Origin: Chara braunii | Taxonomy: Eukaryota > Streptophyta > Charophyceae > Charales > Characeae | Direction of reading: 5' to 3' | Assembly (NCBI GenBank): GCA_003427395.1 | Contig: BFEA01000029.1 | Location: 1,704,315 to 1,724,479, forward strand | Length of the DNA: 20,165 bases | Shown here: positions 18,755-20,165 of the stretch, one piece after another | Layout of the letters: each line of letters opens with the position of its first letter | How positions within the stretch are numbered: the stretch's first letter is position 1 | Program-made: the position numbers and the translations under genes | The notes under the pieces: generated by a model | Database searches by the model: none | Told to the model about the DNA's origin: nothing | What the model saw: the letters and a program-made list of their open reading frames with translations, nothing else

Positions 18755-20071
18755 CAAGTGCACCCCCTGCAATGGCTCACCAACCCAGCCTGGTCCATCC
18801 CGGCTGCCTCCCAGGGAGAACCAGACACGGATCCAGAAGGGAGAGCGAGTGTCAGATGGGACCTACGTTCGGATCCGTTGTGGCCCACGTTGCTCCGGCT
18901 GTGGAGAGACCACAGCCCGAAGAGGAGACCGCCACCACTGAGATGGGAAGAAATCATAAACCAACCTCTATTTCGCCACCCCCAACCACAGGACCAGGAT
19001 AAAACGCCTTTCTCCCTCTGCCGCAACTCCAAATGACTAAAGTGAGTGAAAAAAGGATTCTTCATGGTACGGGATTTGTGGGACCACCAAGCGGCCCGAT
19101 GGCACACGGAAGACAAAATCAGAGAAAAAATGGTTCATAGTCCCAAAGTCGCTCAAGACCTCTGTGACCTGCAAGAAGTGATACCCCTGGCATGGGTGAA
19201 AGCATTGCTGGAAGGCCCCCGAATCCAAATAGGGGATTGGGTGGTGGAAGTTTAATCTTTGTATCTCCCAATGACTGTCTACAGAGTACATCACGTACAA
19301 CCCACCTCCCTAAAATTGCAAGCTTATCAGCCAATCCTGTGAGGGGCAAGGTGGTCAGCGGTAGAAACTTAAAAAGGGATGAGGATCTAGACTGTCAGCG
19401 TCCGGCAACACACTACATCAGAATACAGGTAGTGGAGGACAAGGACGAAACATAGTACATATATGAACCCACCATTCCTATGTCCCACCTCCCGTTCAAC
19501 CCAATGGAATGGGAATGGCAGTGGGCTGAGTGGGGAACCGAGTCCAAGATGTACCCATGGCAATATACGGTAAAAAAGGGGTACAGAGCTTCTCAGACCC
19601 CACAGCACGTCATGAACAATATCCTCAGAACGTGGGAGAGAGACTCGCCTTAAAAGAAGAGGATTTGGACTCCTTCAACTGGTCCTCCTACTCTCATATC
19701 AAACCGATAAGTCACAGAGCCTTGCAGTGGCAAATCATCCATAGGTGCTTGCCCACTCCGGACTGGATCACGGCGAGGACCAACTTGGAACAAAATGATC
19801 AGCTTTCCCCACTATGTACCTATTGTGAAATGATTCCTCCCAGAAAAAGGGTCACCCTGGAACACTGTCTGTTGGACTGCCTCATGGTGGTCCGACTCTG
19901 GCGCTGGTGGGACGCAGCTTGGCACTACGTCACGGGACAACACCTACCAGGGAGTGGCAACCATGGCTCTCTACGGAGAGGAAGTGGGAATTCCTCCCCA
20001 CGGACCACTTCATCATTGAATTCCGACCAACGAATTTTGTACTGATTCCCAGCGACCCTTCAGAGGGCTAA
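18755..20071 (+). pseudogene. LINE ORF2: C-terminal region with zf-RVT-like domain
   Basis: The thumb frame continues after TGA stops at 18752-18754, 19034-19036 and 19043-19045 to 19255, including FFMVRDLWDHQAARW. A second frame (about 19257-19653, TAG at 19453-19455) has MSHLPFNPMEWEW and YTVKKGYRASQT. A third (about 19655-19960) has the zinc-knuckle region typical of plant LINE ORF2 C-termini: ISHRALQWQIIHRCLPT, LCTYCEM, and LEHCLLDCLMVVRLW (Cys, Cys, His, Cys). The last about 40 codons (WQPWLSTERKWEFLP to IPSDPSEG) lie in another frame and end at TAA 20069-20071. The domain is thought to contact nucleic acid. Confidence 0.8.
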
Positions 20072-20120
20072 CCAGGCCAACCATAGTCAGTATGTGGGAG
20101 ACCCCTATTTGATTTCCCAC

Positions 20121-20165
20121 CCTCACTCCCCTCCCCTCCCCCCCCTTTTTCCCCCCTCCCCCCCC
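20121..20165 (+). repeat. C-rich low-complexity tail at window end
   Basis: After a short 3' region the sequence becomes almost pure C with a T5 interruption and runs to the window edge. It follows the LINE stop codon by about 50 bp, so it may be the element's 3' tail, although LINE tails are usually A-rich. A sequence or assembly edge in a homopolymer is equally possible. Confidence 0.7.

Larger units (their letters stand above)
15711..20165 (+). mobile_element. Non-LTR (LINE) retrotransposon, APE-endonuclease type, decayed
   Basis: Endonuclease, reverse transcriptase and a C-terminal zinc-knuckle region follow each other on the plus strand, the ORF2 order of L1-like LINEs. No ORF1 is visible in the window, so the element is either 5' truncated or of a type without one. 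At least eight in-frame stops and several frame changes make it inactive. The 5' edge is uncertain. The 3' edge is probably the C-rich tail at the window end. It is in the opposite orientation to the gypsy element. Confidence 0.88.

Overview
The window is eukaryotic repeat DNA with no host gene that I can support. It holds two decayed retroelements of different classes on opposite strands, plus smaller repeats between them. The protein style of both elements (Ty3/gypsy pol with a DWQPEAVSAIL-type RNase H, and an APE-type LINE) recalls repeats of charophyte green algae such as Chara. That assignment comes from memory and inference, not from a search, and I hold it at about 50%.

Layout: 1-234 is a flank carrying a striking nested palindrome (59-127). 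235-14109 is one minus-strand Ty3/gypsy LTR retrotransposon of about 13.9 kb. Its two direct LTRs are unusually long, about 2.75 kb each (235-2981 and 11359-14109). Reading leftwards from the right LTR there are: a tRNA-iMet-like primer binding site, gag with a CCHC knuckle, an aspartic protease, reverse transcriptase, RNase H, a PHD-type zinc finger, integrase with its C-terminal domain, and then about 2.2 kb of post-pol sequence. The post-pol part contains an unrecognised gene-like open frame (4692-2892, one frameshift and one stop) and a startless open frame (5111-4827). The element is dead: at least 12 in-frame stops and about five frameshifts in gag-pol, loss of the motif A aspartate of RT, and loss of an integrase zinc-ligand cysteine.

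14286-14810 holds three tandem copies of a unit of about 200-213 bp. 14815 to about 15255 looks like a small diverged LTR relic that shares both terminal sequences with the big LTR. 15256-15710 has no recognisable feature. From about 15711 to the end lies a plus-strand non-LTR (LINE) ORF2: an APE-like endonuclease, reverse transcriptase (FIDFEKAYD and FADD motifs) and a C-terminal zinc-knuckle region, broken by stops and frame changes. It is followed by a short 3' region and a C-rich tail where the window stops.

Functional picture: the LTR carries a TATA-type promoter inside a 337-bp block that is identical between the two LTRs, although the neighbouring LTR sequence differs by roughly 8-14%. 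The points most worth following are the PHD finger inserted between RNase H and integrase, the unknown post-pol gene, and that identical promoter patch.
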